Assembly: GCF_013391105.1 (NCBI RefSeq)
Contig: NZ_CP058335.1
Span: 620,001 to 684,000, forward strand
Direction of reading: 5' to 3'
Length of the DNA: 64,000 nt
From: Natronomonas salina
GTDB lineage: Archaea; Halobacteriota; Halobacteria; Halobacteriales; Haloarculaceae
In this document: piece after piece, positions 17,195-25,368 of the stretch
Position numbering within the stretch: the first letter of the stretch is position 1
Layout of the letters: each line of letters begins with the position of its first letter
Position numbers and translations under genes: made by a program
Notes under the pieces: generated by a model
The model's input: only the letters and a program-made list of their open reading frames with translations
Database searches by the model: none
Told to the model about the DNA's origin: nothing

Positions 17195-18565
17195 ATGACC
17201 GTAACCATCGTCGGTTCGCAACTCGGCGACGAGGGGAAGGGCGGCATCGTCGACGTCTTCGGCGATCCCGTCGACGTGGTCGCCCGCTACCAGGGCGGCG
17301 ACAACGCCGGCCACACCGTCGTCCACGAGGGCGACGAGTACAAGCTCTCCCTGGTCCCCTCCGGCGCCGTCCGCGGGAAGATCGGCGTCCTCGGCAACGG
17401 CTGCGTCGTCAATCCCGCGACCCTCTTCGAGGAACTCGACGGCCTGCGCGAGCGCGGCCTCGACCCCGACGTCCGCGTCGCCGAGCGCGCCCACGCCATC
17501 CTCCCGTACCACCGCGTCCTCGACGGCATCGAGGAGGACGTCAAGTCCGACGAAGACCTCGCGGCGGGCACCACCGGCCGCGGCATCGGCCCGACCTACG
17601 AGGACAAAGCGGGCCGCCGCGGCGTCCGGATCGGCGACCTCCTCGACCCCGAGGTCCTCCGGGACCGCCTCGAGTACGTCGTCCCCCAGAAGCGCGCGCT
17701 CCTCGAGGACGTCTACGGCATCGACGTCTCCGACCTCGACGACCCCGACGCCTTCGACGTCGACGCTCTCTTCGAACGGTACCGGACCTTCGGCGAGCGC
17801 CTCGCCGAGGAGGACATGACCGTCAACTGCGGGGAGTTCCTCGCCGGCCGTCTCGACGACGGCGAGGAGGTCATGTTCGAGGGCGCCCAGGGCACCTCCA
17901 TCGACATCGACCACGGTATCTACCCCTACGTCACCTCCTCGAACCCGACCGCGGGCGGCGCGGCGGTCGGCACCGGCGTCAGCCCGGGCGTCGTCGGCCA
18001 GGGCGAGGTGATCGGCATCGTCAAGGCCTACCTCTCCCGCGTCGGCACCGGCCCGCTCCCGACCGAACTCGGCTCCGTCGACGGCCAGACACCGCCCGAC
18101 GGCGGCCGGCCCGAGGAGGCCGACCTCGCCGAGTATATCCGCGACGAGGGCGGCGAGTACGGGACCGTGACCGGCCGGCCCCGCCGGGTCGGGTGGCTCG
18201 ACGTGCCGATGCTGCGGCACGCCGCCCGCGCCAACGGCTTCACCGGCCTCGCGGTCAACCACCTCGACGTGCTGGCCGGCCTCGACGAGGTGAAGGTCGG
18301 CCACGCCTACGAACTCGACGGCGAGGAGCTGCTGACCATGCCCCCGACGACCGAGAAGTGGGGCGACTGCGAGGCGGTGTTCCGCAGCTTCGACGGCTGG
18401 CCGGACGTCGACTGGGCCGCCGTCGCCGACGAGGGCTACGACGCCATCCCGGAGAACGCGCGCGCCTACCTGGAGTACCTCGAGGACGAACTCGACGCCC
18501 CCGTCTACGCGGTCGGCGTCGGGCCCGGCCGCGAGGAGACCATCGTCGTCGAATCTCCCTTCTGA
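17195..18565 (+). CDS. purA: Adenylosuccinate synthase
   Basis: 456-aa enzyme making adenylosuccinate from IMP, Asp and GTP in AMP synthesis. N-terminal SQLGDEGKGG carries the catalytic Asp12 and Lys15; NAGHTVV carries the catalytic His. Also present: TTGRGIGPTYEDK, VMFEGAQGTSIDIDHG, YPYVTSSNPTAGG, and the C-terminal VGVGPGREETIVV. Length fits the family. It stands alone; a T-rich tract (GTTTTTAGG, about 18600) after the stop may terminate transcription. Confidence 0.97.
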   Translation: MTVTIVGSQLGDEGKGGIVDVFGDPVDVVARYQGGDNAGHTVVHEGDEYKLSLVPSGAVRGKIGVLGNGCVVNPATLFEELDGLRERGLDPDVRVAERAHAILPYHRVLDGIEEDVKSDEDLAAGTTGRGIGPTYEDKAGRRGVRIGDLLDPEVLRDRLEYVVPQKRALLEDVYGIDVSDLDDPDAFDVDALFERYRTFGERLAEEDMTVNCGEFLAGRLDDGEEVMFEGAQGTSIDIDHGIYPYVTSSNPTAGGAAVGTGVSPGVVGQGEVIGIVKAYLSRVGTGPLPTELGSVDGQTPPDGGRPEEADLAEYIRDEGGEYGTVTGRPRRVGWLDVPMLRHAARANGFTGLAVNHLDVLAGLDEVKVGHAYELDGEELLTMPPTTEKWGDCEAVFRSFDGWPDVDWAAVADEGYDAIPENARAYLEYLEDELDAPVYAVGVGPGREETIVVESPF

Positions 18566-18631
18566 GGCCGCCCGCGTTTCGGGCCTCGAAGCGCTGCGCG
18601 GTTTTTAGGACGATTGTGGCGGTTGTCCGGT

Positions 18632-20227
18632 ATGCTTCGAACAGTACGGCGAGTCCTGAACGCCGCGGTCGGCCGCGGGGATCGACGCGTCACCGACGGC
18701 GGCACCGAGCGGGCGGCCGTCGGGGGCGGACCCGACGTCCGTCCCGACGCGGGGCCGGACCTCGAGGCGGGGCGGGACGATGAGCTCGTCGACGACCGGA
18801 TGGAGCGCTTCCTCGACGGCCTCGCACAGCCGACGTTCGTCCTCGACGCCGACGGCCGCGTCGTCGCCTGGAACGCGGCCATCGAGGAGCTGACCGGCGC
18901 GTCGGCCGAGGAGGCGGTCGGCCACGAGCACGCCAGCGAGATGTTCTACCCCGACGGCCGGCGGGCGAAGACCCTCGCCGACAAGGTACTCGAGAACCCC
19001 GAGTCGGCCCACGAGATCCACGACGTCGACCTCGAGGAGCCGGCGCTGAACCGCGTCGCCGACACCAGCACGATGGTCGACCAGTACGGCGACGAGAAGC
19101 ACATCTACTTCGCGGCGACCCCGCAGTACGAGGACGGCGAACTCGTCGGCGTCATCGAGACGGTCGTCGACCGGACCGAGGAGGTGAGCCGCCGGGTCGC
19201 CATCGAGCGGCTCGTCGACGAGCTGTCGACCACCCTGGGAGCCGTGCGGAGCGGCGACCTCGCGGCGCGCGCGTCGCTCGACGACGCCCACCGGGCGGCC
19301 CTCGCGACCGAGGACGTCGACCTCGCCATCGTCGAGGAGTTCAACGCCTTCGTCGGCGAGTTCGAGGACCTCAGCGGGCGCGTCGAGGAGAAGGTCGACC
19401 AGCTGCAGGGGACCGTCGAGAAGGTGGTCGCCAGCGCCCAGGACATCGCGACCCACGTCGACGAGCAGAACGACATGCTCGGCGAGACGGTCGGCGAGAT
19501 GCAGTCGTTCTCCGCGCGGATGGAGGAGGTCGCCGCCACCGCCAAGGAGGTCGACCAGGCCGCCTCGCAGGCCAGAGAGGTCGCCGACTCCGGGGTGGCG
19601 ACCAGCCAGGACGCCCGGGAGGCCACCGACGAGGTCACCCAGATCGGCGACGAACTCGTCGAGAGCATGACCGCCCTCGACGACCGGATGGACGACATCG
19701 AGCAGGTCGTTGAGGTCATCTCCGACGTCGCCGAGCAGACGAACCTGCTGGCGCTGAACGCCAACATCGAGGCCGCGCGGGCCGGCTCCGACGGGGACGG
19801 GTTCACCGTCGTCGCCGAGGAGGTCAAGACGCTCGCCGACGAGACCCGCCAGCACACCGAGGACATCACCGACAACATCGCCGAGCTCCGCGCCCAGACG
19901 GAGCAGACGGTCGACGCCGCCGTCGACTCCAGCGAGCGCATCGAGAACGCCAGCGACCAGATCGACGACCTCCTCCTGGCCTTCGAGGAGATCGCCGAGG
20001 CGGTCGAGGAGGCCGCCGACGGCATCGCCGAGGTCTCCCGGGCCAACGACGAGCAGGCCTCCGCCGTCGAGGAGGTCACCGCGACCCTGGAGAACGCCCG
20101 CGACCGCGCCGAGCGCGCCGAGGAGGCGACCGAGGCGGTCGTCGCGGCGGCCGACGAGCAGGACGAGGTGCTGAACGACCTCGTCTCGCACGTCCGGGCG
20201 CTCCGCGACGGGATGAAGACCGACTGA
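18632..20227 (+). CDS. Soluble PAS-containing methyl-accepting transducer (Htr-type)
   Basis: 531 aa without transmembrane segments. A PAS domain (~55-185; [20 protein letters not shown]) is followed by a short HAMP-like link and a long chemoreceptor coiled coil. The kinase-contacting tip is [24 protein letters not shown], and the C-terminal helices carry Glu-rich methylation-type patches. It should feed CheA/CheW in taxis control and sense a cytoplasmic signal through PAS (ligand or cofactor unknown). Start at 18632 gives [14 protein letters not shown]; an in-frame upstream codon at 18614 is less likely. Transcribed alone after purA. Confidence 0.88.
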   Translation: MLRTVRRVLNAAVGRGDRRVTDGGTERAAVGGGPDVRPDAGPDLEAGRDDELVDDRMERFLDGLAQPTFVLDADGRVVAWNAAIEELTGASAEEAVGHEHASEMFYPDGRRAKTLADKVLENPESAHEIHDVDLEEPALNRVADTSTMVDQYGDEKHIYFAATPQYEDGELVGVIETVVDRTEEVSRRVAIERLVDELSTTLGAVRSGDLAARASLDDAHRAALATEDVDLAIVEEFNAFVGEFEDLSGRVEEKVDQLQGTVEKVVASAQDIATHVDEQNDMLGETVGEMQSFSARMEEVAATAKEVDQAASQAREVADSGVATSQDAREATDEVTQIGDELVESMTALDDRMDDIEQVVEVISDVAEQTNLLALNANIEAARAGSDGDGFTVVAEEVKTLADETRQHTEDITDNIAELRAQTEQTVDAAVDSSERIENASDQIDDLLLAFEEIAEAVEEAADGIAEVSRANDEQASAVEEVTATLENARDRAERAEEATEAVVAAADEQDEVLNDLVSHVRALRDGMKTD

Positions 20228-20305
20228 CGCGGCTGCGGTCCCTGGTTTTTCTCTTCGCGCGCCGATTCCCGTAATTCGTCCGCGAGAAACCGTCCCGGCG
20301 GCTGC

Positions 20306-21889
20306 TTACCGCATGCCGGGGATGTGCCGCTGGATCTTCAGCGTCTTGTTCATCAGCTTCGCGTACAGCCAGTGGGGGACCCCCGGCGGGTTCGTCATGC
20401 CGAGGTGCTTCTGGACCGAGACGGTCTGTGACTCGGTGTACTTCATGATGCCCTCGTCGCCGTGGCGGCGGCCGATGCCGGAGTTCTTCATCCCGCCCAT
20501 CGGCGCGTCGAGGGAGGCCCACGCGGCGGCGTAGCCCTCGTTGACGTTGACGGTCCCGGTCTCGATCTGCGTGGCCATCTCGCGGCCGCGCTCGTGGTCC
20601 TCCGTCCAGATGGAGGCGTTGAGACCGTAGTCGGAGTCGTTGGCCCGCTCGATCACGTCGTCCTCGTCGCTCCACTCGTAGACGGCGACGACGGGACCGA
20701 ACGTCTCGTTCGCACAGAGTGTCATCGACTCGTCGACGTCCGTCAGGACGGTCGGCTCGTAGAAGTACGGCCCGAGGTCGGGCCGGGCGGTGCCGCCGGT
20801 GAGGACCGTCGCGCCCTGGGCCTTCGCCTCCTCGACGTGGTCGGTCACCTTCTCGAGTTGCTCCTCGGAGATGAGGCTCCCGACGTCCACGTCGTGGTCG
20901 TAGCCGGCGCCGACGTGGAGGCCCTCGATGGCGTCGACGAACGCCTCGACGAACTGGCCGTAGACGTCCTCGTGGACGTAGAGCCGCTCGATGGAGATGC
21001 AGAGCTGCCCCGCGTTGGTGAAGCACCCGCGGATGAGCCCCTCGACGGCGCGGTCGACGTCGGCGTCGTCGCAGACGATACCCGGGTTCTTGCCGCCCAG
21101 TTCCATCGAGCACTTCGTGAGGTGCTCGCCGGCCTGGCTGGCGACGATGCGGCCGGTCTCGGTGGAGCCGGTGAAGCAGACGAAGTCCGACTCGGCGACG
21201 AGCGGCTCCCCGATGACCTTCCCGTGACCCGTCACGACGCGGAACACGTCGCGCGGCAACCCGGCCTCACGGAGCAGCTCGATGGCCTTCAGCGCGGTGT
21301 AGGAGGTCTGCTCGGCCGGCTTGATGACGACGCTGTTGCCCGCGAGCAGCGCCGGGATAGCGTCGGAGACGGCCAGCGACAGGGGATAGTTCCACGGCGT
21401 GATCATGCCGACGACGCCGACGGGGTGGTGGTGGACCTCGGTCTCGGTCAGCCCCGGCAGCGCGCCCTCCCGTTCCTCGCTCTCGAGGTAGTCCTCGGCG
21501 CGGTAGGCGTAGTGCCGCGCGGTCATCGCGACGTCGAGGACCTCCTCGTAGGCGTGGCGACGCGCCTTCCCGCTCTCCAGCTGGACGATGTCGAGCAGCT
21601 CCTCGCAGTTCTCGATGACGAGGTCGTGGTAGCGCTTGAACACCTCGGCGCGCTCGGCGACGCTCCGGCGCTCCCAGGCCTCCTGGCCCTGCCGGGCGCG
21701 CTCGAAGGCGACCTCGACGTCGTCGGGACCGCAGGCCGGGAGGTCGCCGATCTTGGTGCCCCGGAACGGCGCCTCGACGTCGAAGCGCTCCTCGGGGGCG
21801 CCGGCGGTCGTCACGCCTGACTCCAGGCCGGCGAGCAGTTCGGCCTCCACCTCCAGTTCGGCCTCCGCAGCGGACTCTGATACTGTCAT
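20306..21889 (-). CDS. Aldehyde dehydrogenase (succinate-semialdehyde dehydrogenase-like)
   Basis: 527-aa NAD(P)-dependent ALDH. Motifs: ITPWNYPLSLAV, SFTGSTETGR-type CFTGSTETGRIVA, catalytic Glu in MELGGKNPGIV and catalytic Cys in FTNAGQLCISIERLYV, plus CANETFGPVVAVYEW and GGMKNSGIGRRHGDEG. The subfamily resembles succinate-semialdehyde dehydrogenases, but substrate is not decided by these motifs. An AT-rich ATTATCAC near 21911-21918, about 27 nt upstream of the ATG, is the likely TATA box. Confidence 0.9.
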   Translation of the reverse strand: MTVSESAAEAELEVEAELLAGLESGVTTAGAPEERFDVEAPFRGTKIGDLPACGPDDVEVAFERARQGQEAWERRSVAERAEVFKRYHDLVIENCEELLDIVQLESGKARRHAYEEVLDVAMTARHYAYRAEDYLESEEREGALPGLTETEVHHHPVGVVGMITPWNYPLSLAVSDAIPALLAGNSVVIKPAEQTSYTALKAIELLREAGLPRDVFRVVTGHGKVIGEPLVAESDFVCFTGSTETGRIVASQAGEHLTKCSMELGGKNPGIVCDDADVDRAVEGLIRGCFTNAGQLCISIERLYVHEDVYGQFVEAFVDAIEGLHVGAGYDHDVDVGSLISEEQLEKVTDHVEEAKAQGATVLTGGTARPDLGPYFYEPTVLTDVDESMTLCANETFGPVVAVYEWSDEDDVIERANDSDYGLNASIWTEDHERGREMATQIETGTVNVNEGYAAAWASLDAPMGGMKNSGIGRRHGDEGIMKYTESQTVSVQKHLGMTNPPGVPHWLYAKLMNKTLKIQRHIPGMR

Positions 21890-22014
21890 GTCCCCCCTTA
21901 GTGACTACCCGGTGATAATCGTACGGGAATGAGTAACAACGACACGGCAGTTTCGCTGGCGGCCCCGCCGCTAGGCGGCGTGGCGGCGAAGAAACGAGGT
22001 GGGTTACGGACCGA

Positions 22015-22971
22015 TCAGTGGATGCCGAGCGCTTCGATCTGCTCCTGGTAGCGGTTGCGGATGGTGACCTCGGTCACCTGCGCGACCTCGGCGACTTCGC
22101 GCTGGGTCTTCTTCTCGTTGCAGAGCAGCGACGCGGCGTAGATGGCGGCCGCGGCGTAGCCGGTCGGCGATTTCCCGGAGAGCATGCCCTTCTCGGCGGT
22201 GACCTCGATGATCTCGCGGGTCTTCTGCTCGACCTCCTCGCTGAGGCCGAGTTCGGAGCAGAACCGCGGGACGTACTGGACGGGGTCGACCGGCTCGAGG
22301 CCGAGCGACAGCTCCTGGGCGATGTAGCGGTAGGTGCGGCCGATCTCCTTCTGCTCGACGCGGGCGACCTCGGCGACCTCGTCGAGGCTGCGCGGGATGC
22401 CCTCCTGTCGGCAGGCGGCGTACAGCGCGGCGGTGGCGACGCCCTCGATGGAGCGCCCGCGGATGAGGTCCTCGTCGAGCGCGCGGCGGTAGATGACCGA
22501 GGCGACCTCACGCACCGAGCGCGGCACGCCCAGCGCGGAGGACATCCGGTCGATCTCGCTCAGCGCGAACTGGAGGTTGCGCTCGCCGGCGTCCTTCGTT
22601 CGGATCCGCTCCTGCCACTTCCGGAGCCGGTGCATCTGCGAACGCTTCTCCGAGGAGATGGAGCGACCGTAGGCGTCCTTGTCCTTCCAGTCGATCTGGG
22701 TCGTCAGCCCCTTGTCGTGCATCGTCTGCGTGGTCGGCGCCCCCACGCGGGACTTGGACTGCCGCTCCGAGTGGTTGAACGCACGCCACTCCGGCCCGCG
22801 GTCGATGTTCTCCTCCTCGATGACGAGCCCACAGTCCTCGCAGACGAGCTCACCCCCGCCGTCGGCGCTTCTGACGAGTGAGTCCGATTCGCACTCCGGA
22901 CAGCCGGTTTCCTGCTCGTTCTCCGTCTCGTCCTCGCTGGTGCGCTCTCGCTGACGGGTGGGCCCTGGCAT
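22015..22971 (-). CDS. tfb: Transcription initiation factor IIB
   Basis: 318-aa archaeal TFB that recruits RNA polymerase to TBP-bound promoters. The N-terminal zinc ribbon uses Cys24, Cys27, Cys44 and Cys47 (CPEC...CEDC). The B-reader region has [20 protein letters not shown]. Two cyclin-fold repeats follow, with the DNA-recognition helix [17 protein letters not shown] near the C-terminus. Haloarchaea carry several TFB paralogues; which one this is cannot be told. Strong promoter-like TATA upstream at 22999-23006. Confidence 0.97.
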   Translation of the reverse strand: MPGPTRQRERTSEDETENEQETGCPECESDSLVRSADGGGELVCEDCGLVIEEENIDRGPEWRAFNHSERQSKSRVGAPTTQTMHDKGLTTQIDWKDKDAYGRSISSEKRSQMHRLRKWQERIRTKDAGERNLQFALSEIDRMSSALGVPRSVREVASVIYRRALDEDLIRGRSIEGVATAALYAACRQEGIPRSLDEVAEVARVEQKEIGRTYRYIAQELSLGLEPVDPVQYVPRFCSELGLSEEVEQKTREIIEVTAEKGMLSGKSPTGYAAAAIYAASLLCNEKKTQREVAEVAQVTEVTIRNRYQEQIEALGIH

Positions 22972-22998
22972 TATGCTTATATGGTTTGCCTACTCAAC

Positions 22999-23006
22999 AT
23001 ATAAAT
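22999..23006 (-). promoter_or_regulatory. TATA box of tfb
   Basis: On the minus strand the sequence is ATTTATAT within AAAGCATTTATATG, a near-consensus archaeal BRE/TATA, 28-35 nt upstream of the tfb ATG. Surrounding bases are AT-rich compared with the rest of the window. Confidence 0.7.
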
Positions 23007-23114
23007 GCTTTGCACCCCTGGCTTCTTGCCCCATCTTTTCCGGTAAAAGCAACTTCTTCCGGACCCGTCTAATCAAAAACTGGCCGTTCGGGGCCGTCCA
23101 GCCGAGGGATTCGG

Positions 23115-23303
23115 TCACCGGAGCGCTCGCGCGGCGACGACGCAGACGCCGGCCGTGAACAGGCCAGAGACGACCAACATCGGCGAAGTCGCCAGGAGGA
23201 CGAGCGTCGCGAAGGCGACGCAACTGCCGACGGTGGCGGCGCCGGGCGGCGAGCGTTCGTCCGGGCGATACCGGTCGGAGGGTCGAAGGTCAGGGGGTCG
23301 CAT
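23115..23303 (-). CDS. Small membrane protein
   Basis: 62 aa, MRPPDLRPSDRYRPDERSPP followed by a hydrophobic stretch (VGSCVAFATLVLLATSPML then VSGLFTAGVCVVAARAL) that forms two short membrane segments. No family recognised. It is the last gene of the minus-strand unit that begins near 24010, 22 nt after tRNA-like element A. High GC3 and a positive N-terminus before a membrane helix support coding. Confidence 0.5.
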   Translation of the reverse strand: MRPPDLRPSDRYRPDERSPPGAATVGSCVAFATLVLLATSPMLVVSGLFTAGVCVVAARALR

Positions 23304-23311
23304 GGAATCAC

Positions 23312-23324
23312 GGGGCAGAGCCCC
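23312..23324 (-). terminator. Small GC hairpin after tRNA-like element A
   Basis: GGGGCTCTGCCCC on the minus strand forms a perfect 5-bp stem with a 3-nt loop, directly 3' of the tRNA-like element and 8 nt before the ATG at 23303. No T tract follows, so it may be an RNA stability or processing element instead of a terminator. Confidence 0.35.
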
Positions 23325-23325
23325 A

Positions 23326-23373
23326 GGGTCCCGTCAGGGGTCGAACCCGAACTGCCCCGGCTGGCACGGGACC
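23326..23373 (-). ncRNA. tRNA-like element A (acceptor stem, hairpin, T arm; no anticodon)
   Basis: Read on the minus strand. 5' GGTCCCG (23373-23367) pairs with CGGGACC (23333-23327) as a 7-bp acceptor-like stem. Next comes a 4-bp hairpin, TGCC/GGCA with a 6-nt loop (23366-23353). Then a T arm: stem TCGGG/CCTGA (one G-U) and the 7-nt loop TTCGACC, matching the tRNA T-loop consensus TTCRANN. A discriminator-like C follows; CCA is not encoded. At 48 nt it lacks D and anticodon arms. It begins 6 nt after the stop of the 87-aa gene. Pairing is directly visible; RNA function is inferred. Confidence 0.55.
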
Positions 23374-23379
23374 GGTCGA

Positions 23380-23643
23380 TCACTCGACGTCGACCTGGAG
23401 GACGCCGAATCCGTCGCCCAGGCGGACGGCGGGGTCGGTCACCGCCTCGTCGAAGGCGACGGTGGCGCGGGCTTCGACGTAGAGGTCCAGCGCGTCGGGC
23501 CGGACGCCTTCCAGATCGTGGACGTCGACGCGCGCGACGCCGTCGACGCTCGAGACGACGTCGCGGACGCCGCCCTCGACGTCGCCGGCCGCGCCGCGCG
23601 GGACGCGGACTGACAGCTTCGCTCGACAGGTCTCCGCGAGCAT
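23380..23643 (-). CDS. 87-aa conserved-looking protein between two tRNA-like elements
   Basis: MLAETCRAKLSVRVPRGAAG, then a predicted alternation of strands and helix (VRDVVSSVDGVARVDVHDL, LYVEARATVAF) and an acidic end GFGVLQVDVE. It suggests a small alpha/beta fold but I recognise no family. The ATG at 23643 is 1 nt after the discriminator-like base of element B and there is no Shine-Dalgarno sequence, so this would be a leaderless message if the RNA is cut at that point. The frame has haloarchaeal codon use. Confidence 0.6.
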   Translation of the reverse strand: MLAETCRAKLSVRVPRGAAGDVEGGVRDVVSSVDGVARVDVHDLEGVRPDALDLYVEARATVAFDEAVTDPAVRLGDGFGVLQVDVE

Positions 23644-23644
23644 A

Positions 23645-23704
23645 CGCCCCCGGCGGGAGTCGAACCCGCCTCGCGCGACCGCGAGACCGGCGGCTATCGG
23701 GGGT
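23645..23704 (-). ncRNA. tRNA-like element B (acceptor stem, hairpin, T arm) abutting an ATG
   Basis: Read on the minus strand. 5' ACCCCCG (23704-23698) pairs with CGGGGGC (23652-23646): six pairs plus an outer A-C mismatch. A 12-nt single-stranded link follows, then a perfect 6-bp hairpin CTCGCG/CGCGAG with loop GTCG (23685-23670), then a T arm with stem GCGGG/CCCGC and loop TTCGACT, and a discriminator-like G at 23645. The arrangement resembles the variable arm, T arm and acceptor of a class II tRNA without D and anticodon arms. The ATG of the 87-aa gene begins one base later. A decayed tRNA is an alternative reading. Confidence 0.55.
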
Positions 23705-23712
23705 CAGACGTC

Positions 23713-23885
23713 ACTGGTCGGCGGTTCGCGCCGCGCGGCGCCCGGCCGGGGACGGCGACGGCCGGACGTGGGACTCGCTACCTGGCTGGTCGGCGACGTA
23801 GAAGGCGGGTCGCACCCGCGGAGCCGACGTTCTCAGTGGTCGGGGTCGGGAGAACGTCGTCGCGCCGCCGAACCGGGTCAGCTCG
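23713..23885 (-). other. Hairpin-rich leader or structured RNA region
   Basis: Lies between the 36-aa ORF and tRNA-like element B. Two perfect inverted repeats stand out: GACGTTCTC/GAGAACGTC (23826-23834 with 23850-23858; 9 bp, 15-nt loop) and GCGGGT/ACCCGC (23805-23810 with 23814-23819; 6 bp, 3-nt loop). The in-frame continuation past the ORF stop stays open for about 35 codons but is Arg-rich. I recognise no SRP, RNase P or box C/D-type RNA here. Strand is assigned from the promoter upstream. Confidence 0.4.
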
Positions 23886-23996
23886 TCACGCGGCGCGGAT
23901 TGCGGATGCGAGCGGAGCGTAGGCCACCCCGTTCGCCCCCGCCACGTGCCACTGAACGCCGGCGGCGTACGTCGGGGAGCGAATGGTGGTGGTCAT
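23886..23996 (-). CDS. 36-aa ORF with strong Shine-Dalgarno (leader peptide or small protein)
   Basis: Encodes MTTTIRSPTYAAGVQWHVAG and 16 more residues ending SAIRAA. GGAGG lies 5 nt before the ATG, unusual in a window where many starts look leaderless, and a TATA-like AATAATTAATA lies about 40 nt upstream. Codons are mostly G/C at the third position. It opens the unit with the structured RNA stretch, tRNA-like elements and two small genes. It could be a leader peptide controlling downstream RNA folding or a free-standing small protein; no family is recognised. Confidence 0.5.
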   Translation of the reverse strand: MTTTIRSPTYAAGVQWHVAGANGVAYAPLASAIRAA

Positions 23997-24001
23997 GGTG
24001 T

Positions 24002-24045
24002 CCTCCGCGTCATTCTTTCGTGCAGTCGGGAGGGTATTAATTATT
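24002..24045 (-). promoter_or_regulatory. TATA box and Shine-Dalgarno of the 36-aa ORF
   Basis: AATAATTAATA at 24045-24035 on the minus strand is the most AT-rich stretch near here and has TATA-box character. A start site about 25 nt downstream would leave a short 5' leader containing GGAGG (24006-24002). Confidence 0.55.
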
Positions 24046-24113
24046 GTGCGGTATTGGTACGCACTAGCACCCGTTTGGCGGGCGTACAGAGTCGTACACC
24101 GACGGACAGGAGT

Positions 24114-25292
24114 CTACAGTTCGTCGGCGCGGACCACGGCCTCGCGGTCGACGTCCTCCACGTCGTCGTAGCCGATCAGCCCGAGCGTCAGGTCGAGGTC
24201 GGCCAGGAAGTTCTTGACGACCTCCTCGACGCCGTCCTCACCGTCGATGGCCAGCCCGTAGGCGTACGGCCGGCCGAACTGGACCGCGTCGGCGCCGAGC
24301 GCGAGCGCGACGAGCGCGTCGGCGCCGCGGCGGATGCCCGAGTCGAAGAGCACCGGGACGTCCGCGTCGAGCGCCGAGACGACGTGCGGCAGCGCCTCGA
24401 GCGCGGGGACGGCGTTGTCGACCTGCCGACCGCCGTGGTTCGAGACGACGACGCCGTCGGCGCCGCGCGCGACGCACTCTCGGGCGTCGTCGGGGTGGAG
24501 GACCCCCTTGACGACGACCGGGAGGTCGGCGAACTCGCAGAGCCACTCCAGGTCGTCGAAGGTCAGCGACGGGTCGCCGAAGACGTCGATGAACGTCCGG
24601 ATCGCCGCGAGTTCGCTGTCCTCGGGCGGCGCGTCGAGCAGGTCGCGGAACGCCGGGTCCGAGAAGTAGTTGGCGACTCCCTCGCCGTCGAGGAACGGGA
24701 GGTAGGCGTCGCCGATGTCCCGCTCGCGCCACCCGAGGATGTTGTTGTCGAGCGTGACGACCAGCGCCTCGTACCCGGCCTCGTCGGCCCGGGTGACGAA
24801 GCTCTTCGTGAGGTCGTCGTCCGACGGCCAGTAGAGCTGGAACCACCCCGGCGTGTCGCCGAGCTCCTCGGCGATGTCCTCCATCGTGTGGGAGGCCGCC
24901 GAGGAGGCCACCAGCGGGACGTCCAGGCTGTCGGCGGCCCGCGCCGTCCCGAGTTCGCCGTCGTCGTGGATGATCGACTGGACGCCGATGGGCGCCAGCA
25001 GGACCGGCACGGAGAACTCGGTGCCGAACAGCTCCGTCGAGAGGTCCCGTTCCGAGAAGTCCCGGAGCATCCGCGGCCAGAGCCGCCACTTCGCGAAGGC
25101 GTCGCGGTTGTGGCCGACGGTCCGCTCGCCGCCGGCGCCGCCGGCGACGTAGCCGTAGGCCTCGTCGTCCAGCACCTCGAGGGCGGCCTCCTCGAGCGCC
25201 TCGAACGAGGGCGGGACGTCCGGCGTGATGTCCGCCAGCCCCTCCATGTAGACCTCCACCTGCCTGTCGGAACCGCGGTTGGATCCGCTCAT
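24114..25292 (-). CDS. FMN-dependent alpha-hydroxy-acid oxidase (lactate 2-monooxygenase-like)
   Basis: 392-aa flavoenzyme of the lactate/glycolate oxidase family, oxidising an L-2-hydroxy acid. Motifs: YGYVAGGAGGERTVGHNRDAF at the start of the barrel (shortened here), VLLAPIGVQSIIH, WFQLYWPSDDD, the active-site VVSNHGGRQVDNAVPAL with catalytic His and Arg, and the FMN phosphate site FDSGIRRGADALVALALGA. The longer pre-barrel region resembles lactate 2-monooxygenases, but substrate is unproven. Stop lies 69 nt before the promoter of the small-ORF unit. Confidence 0.88.
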   Translation of the reverse strand: MSGSNRGSDRQVEVYMEGLADITPDVPPSFEALEEAALEVLDDEAYGYVAGGAGGERTVGHNRDAFAKWRLWPRMLRDFSERDLSTELFGTEFSVPVLLAPIGVQSIIHDDGELGTARAADSLDVPLVASSAASHTMEDIAEELGDTPGWFQLYWPSDDDLTKSFVTRADEAGYEALVVTLDNNILGWRERDIGDAYLPFLDGEGVANYFSDPAFRDLLDAPPEDSELAAIRTFIDVFGDPSLTFDDLEWLCEFADLPVVVKGVLHPDDARECVARGADGVVVSNHGGRQVDNAVPALEALPHVVSALDADVPVLFDSGIRRGADALVALALGADAVQFGRPYAYGLAIDGEDGVEEVVKNFLADLDLTLGLIGYDDVEDVDREAVVRADEL

Positions 25293-25368
25293 GCGCCGAC
25301 CGTGGGACGGCCGTGGTATATAGTTTCACTCGAACGGCGTCGATATCCCCGGTGGCGGTCGCCGGCGG

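Noticed and set aside
23641-24000. Candidate full tRNA, SRP RNA or RNase P RNA
   Set aside because: D and anticodon arms are missing and no conserved SRP or RNase P sequence blocks were found; kept only as tRNA-like and structured elements.
23768-24040. 90-codon plus-strand frame over the structured region
   Set aside because: Arg/Pro/Ser-rich product, opposite to the strand with SD and TATA signals.
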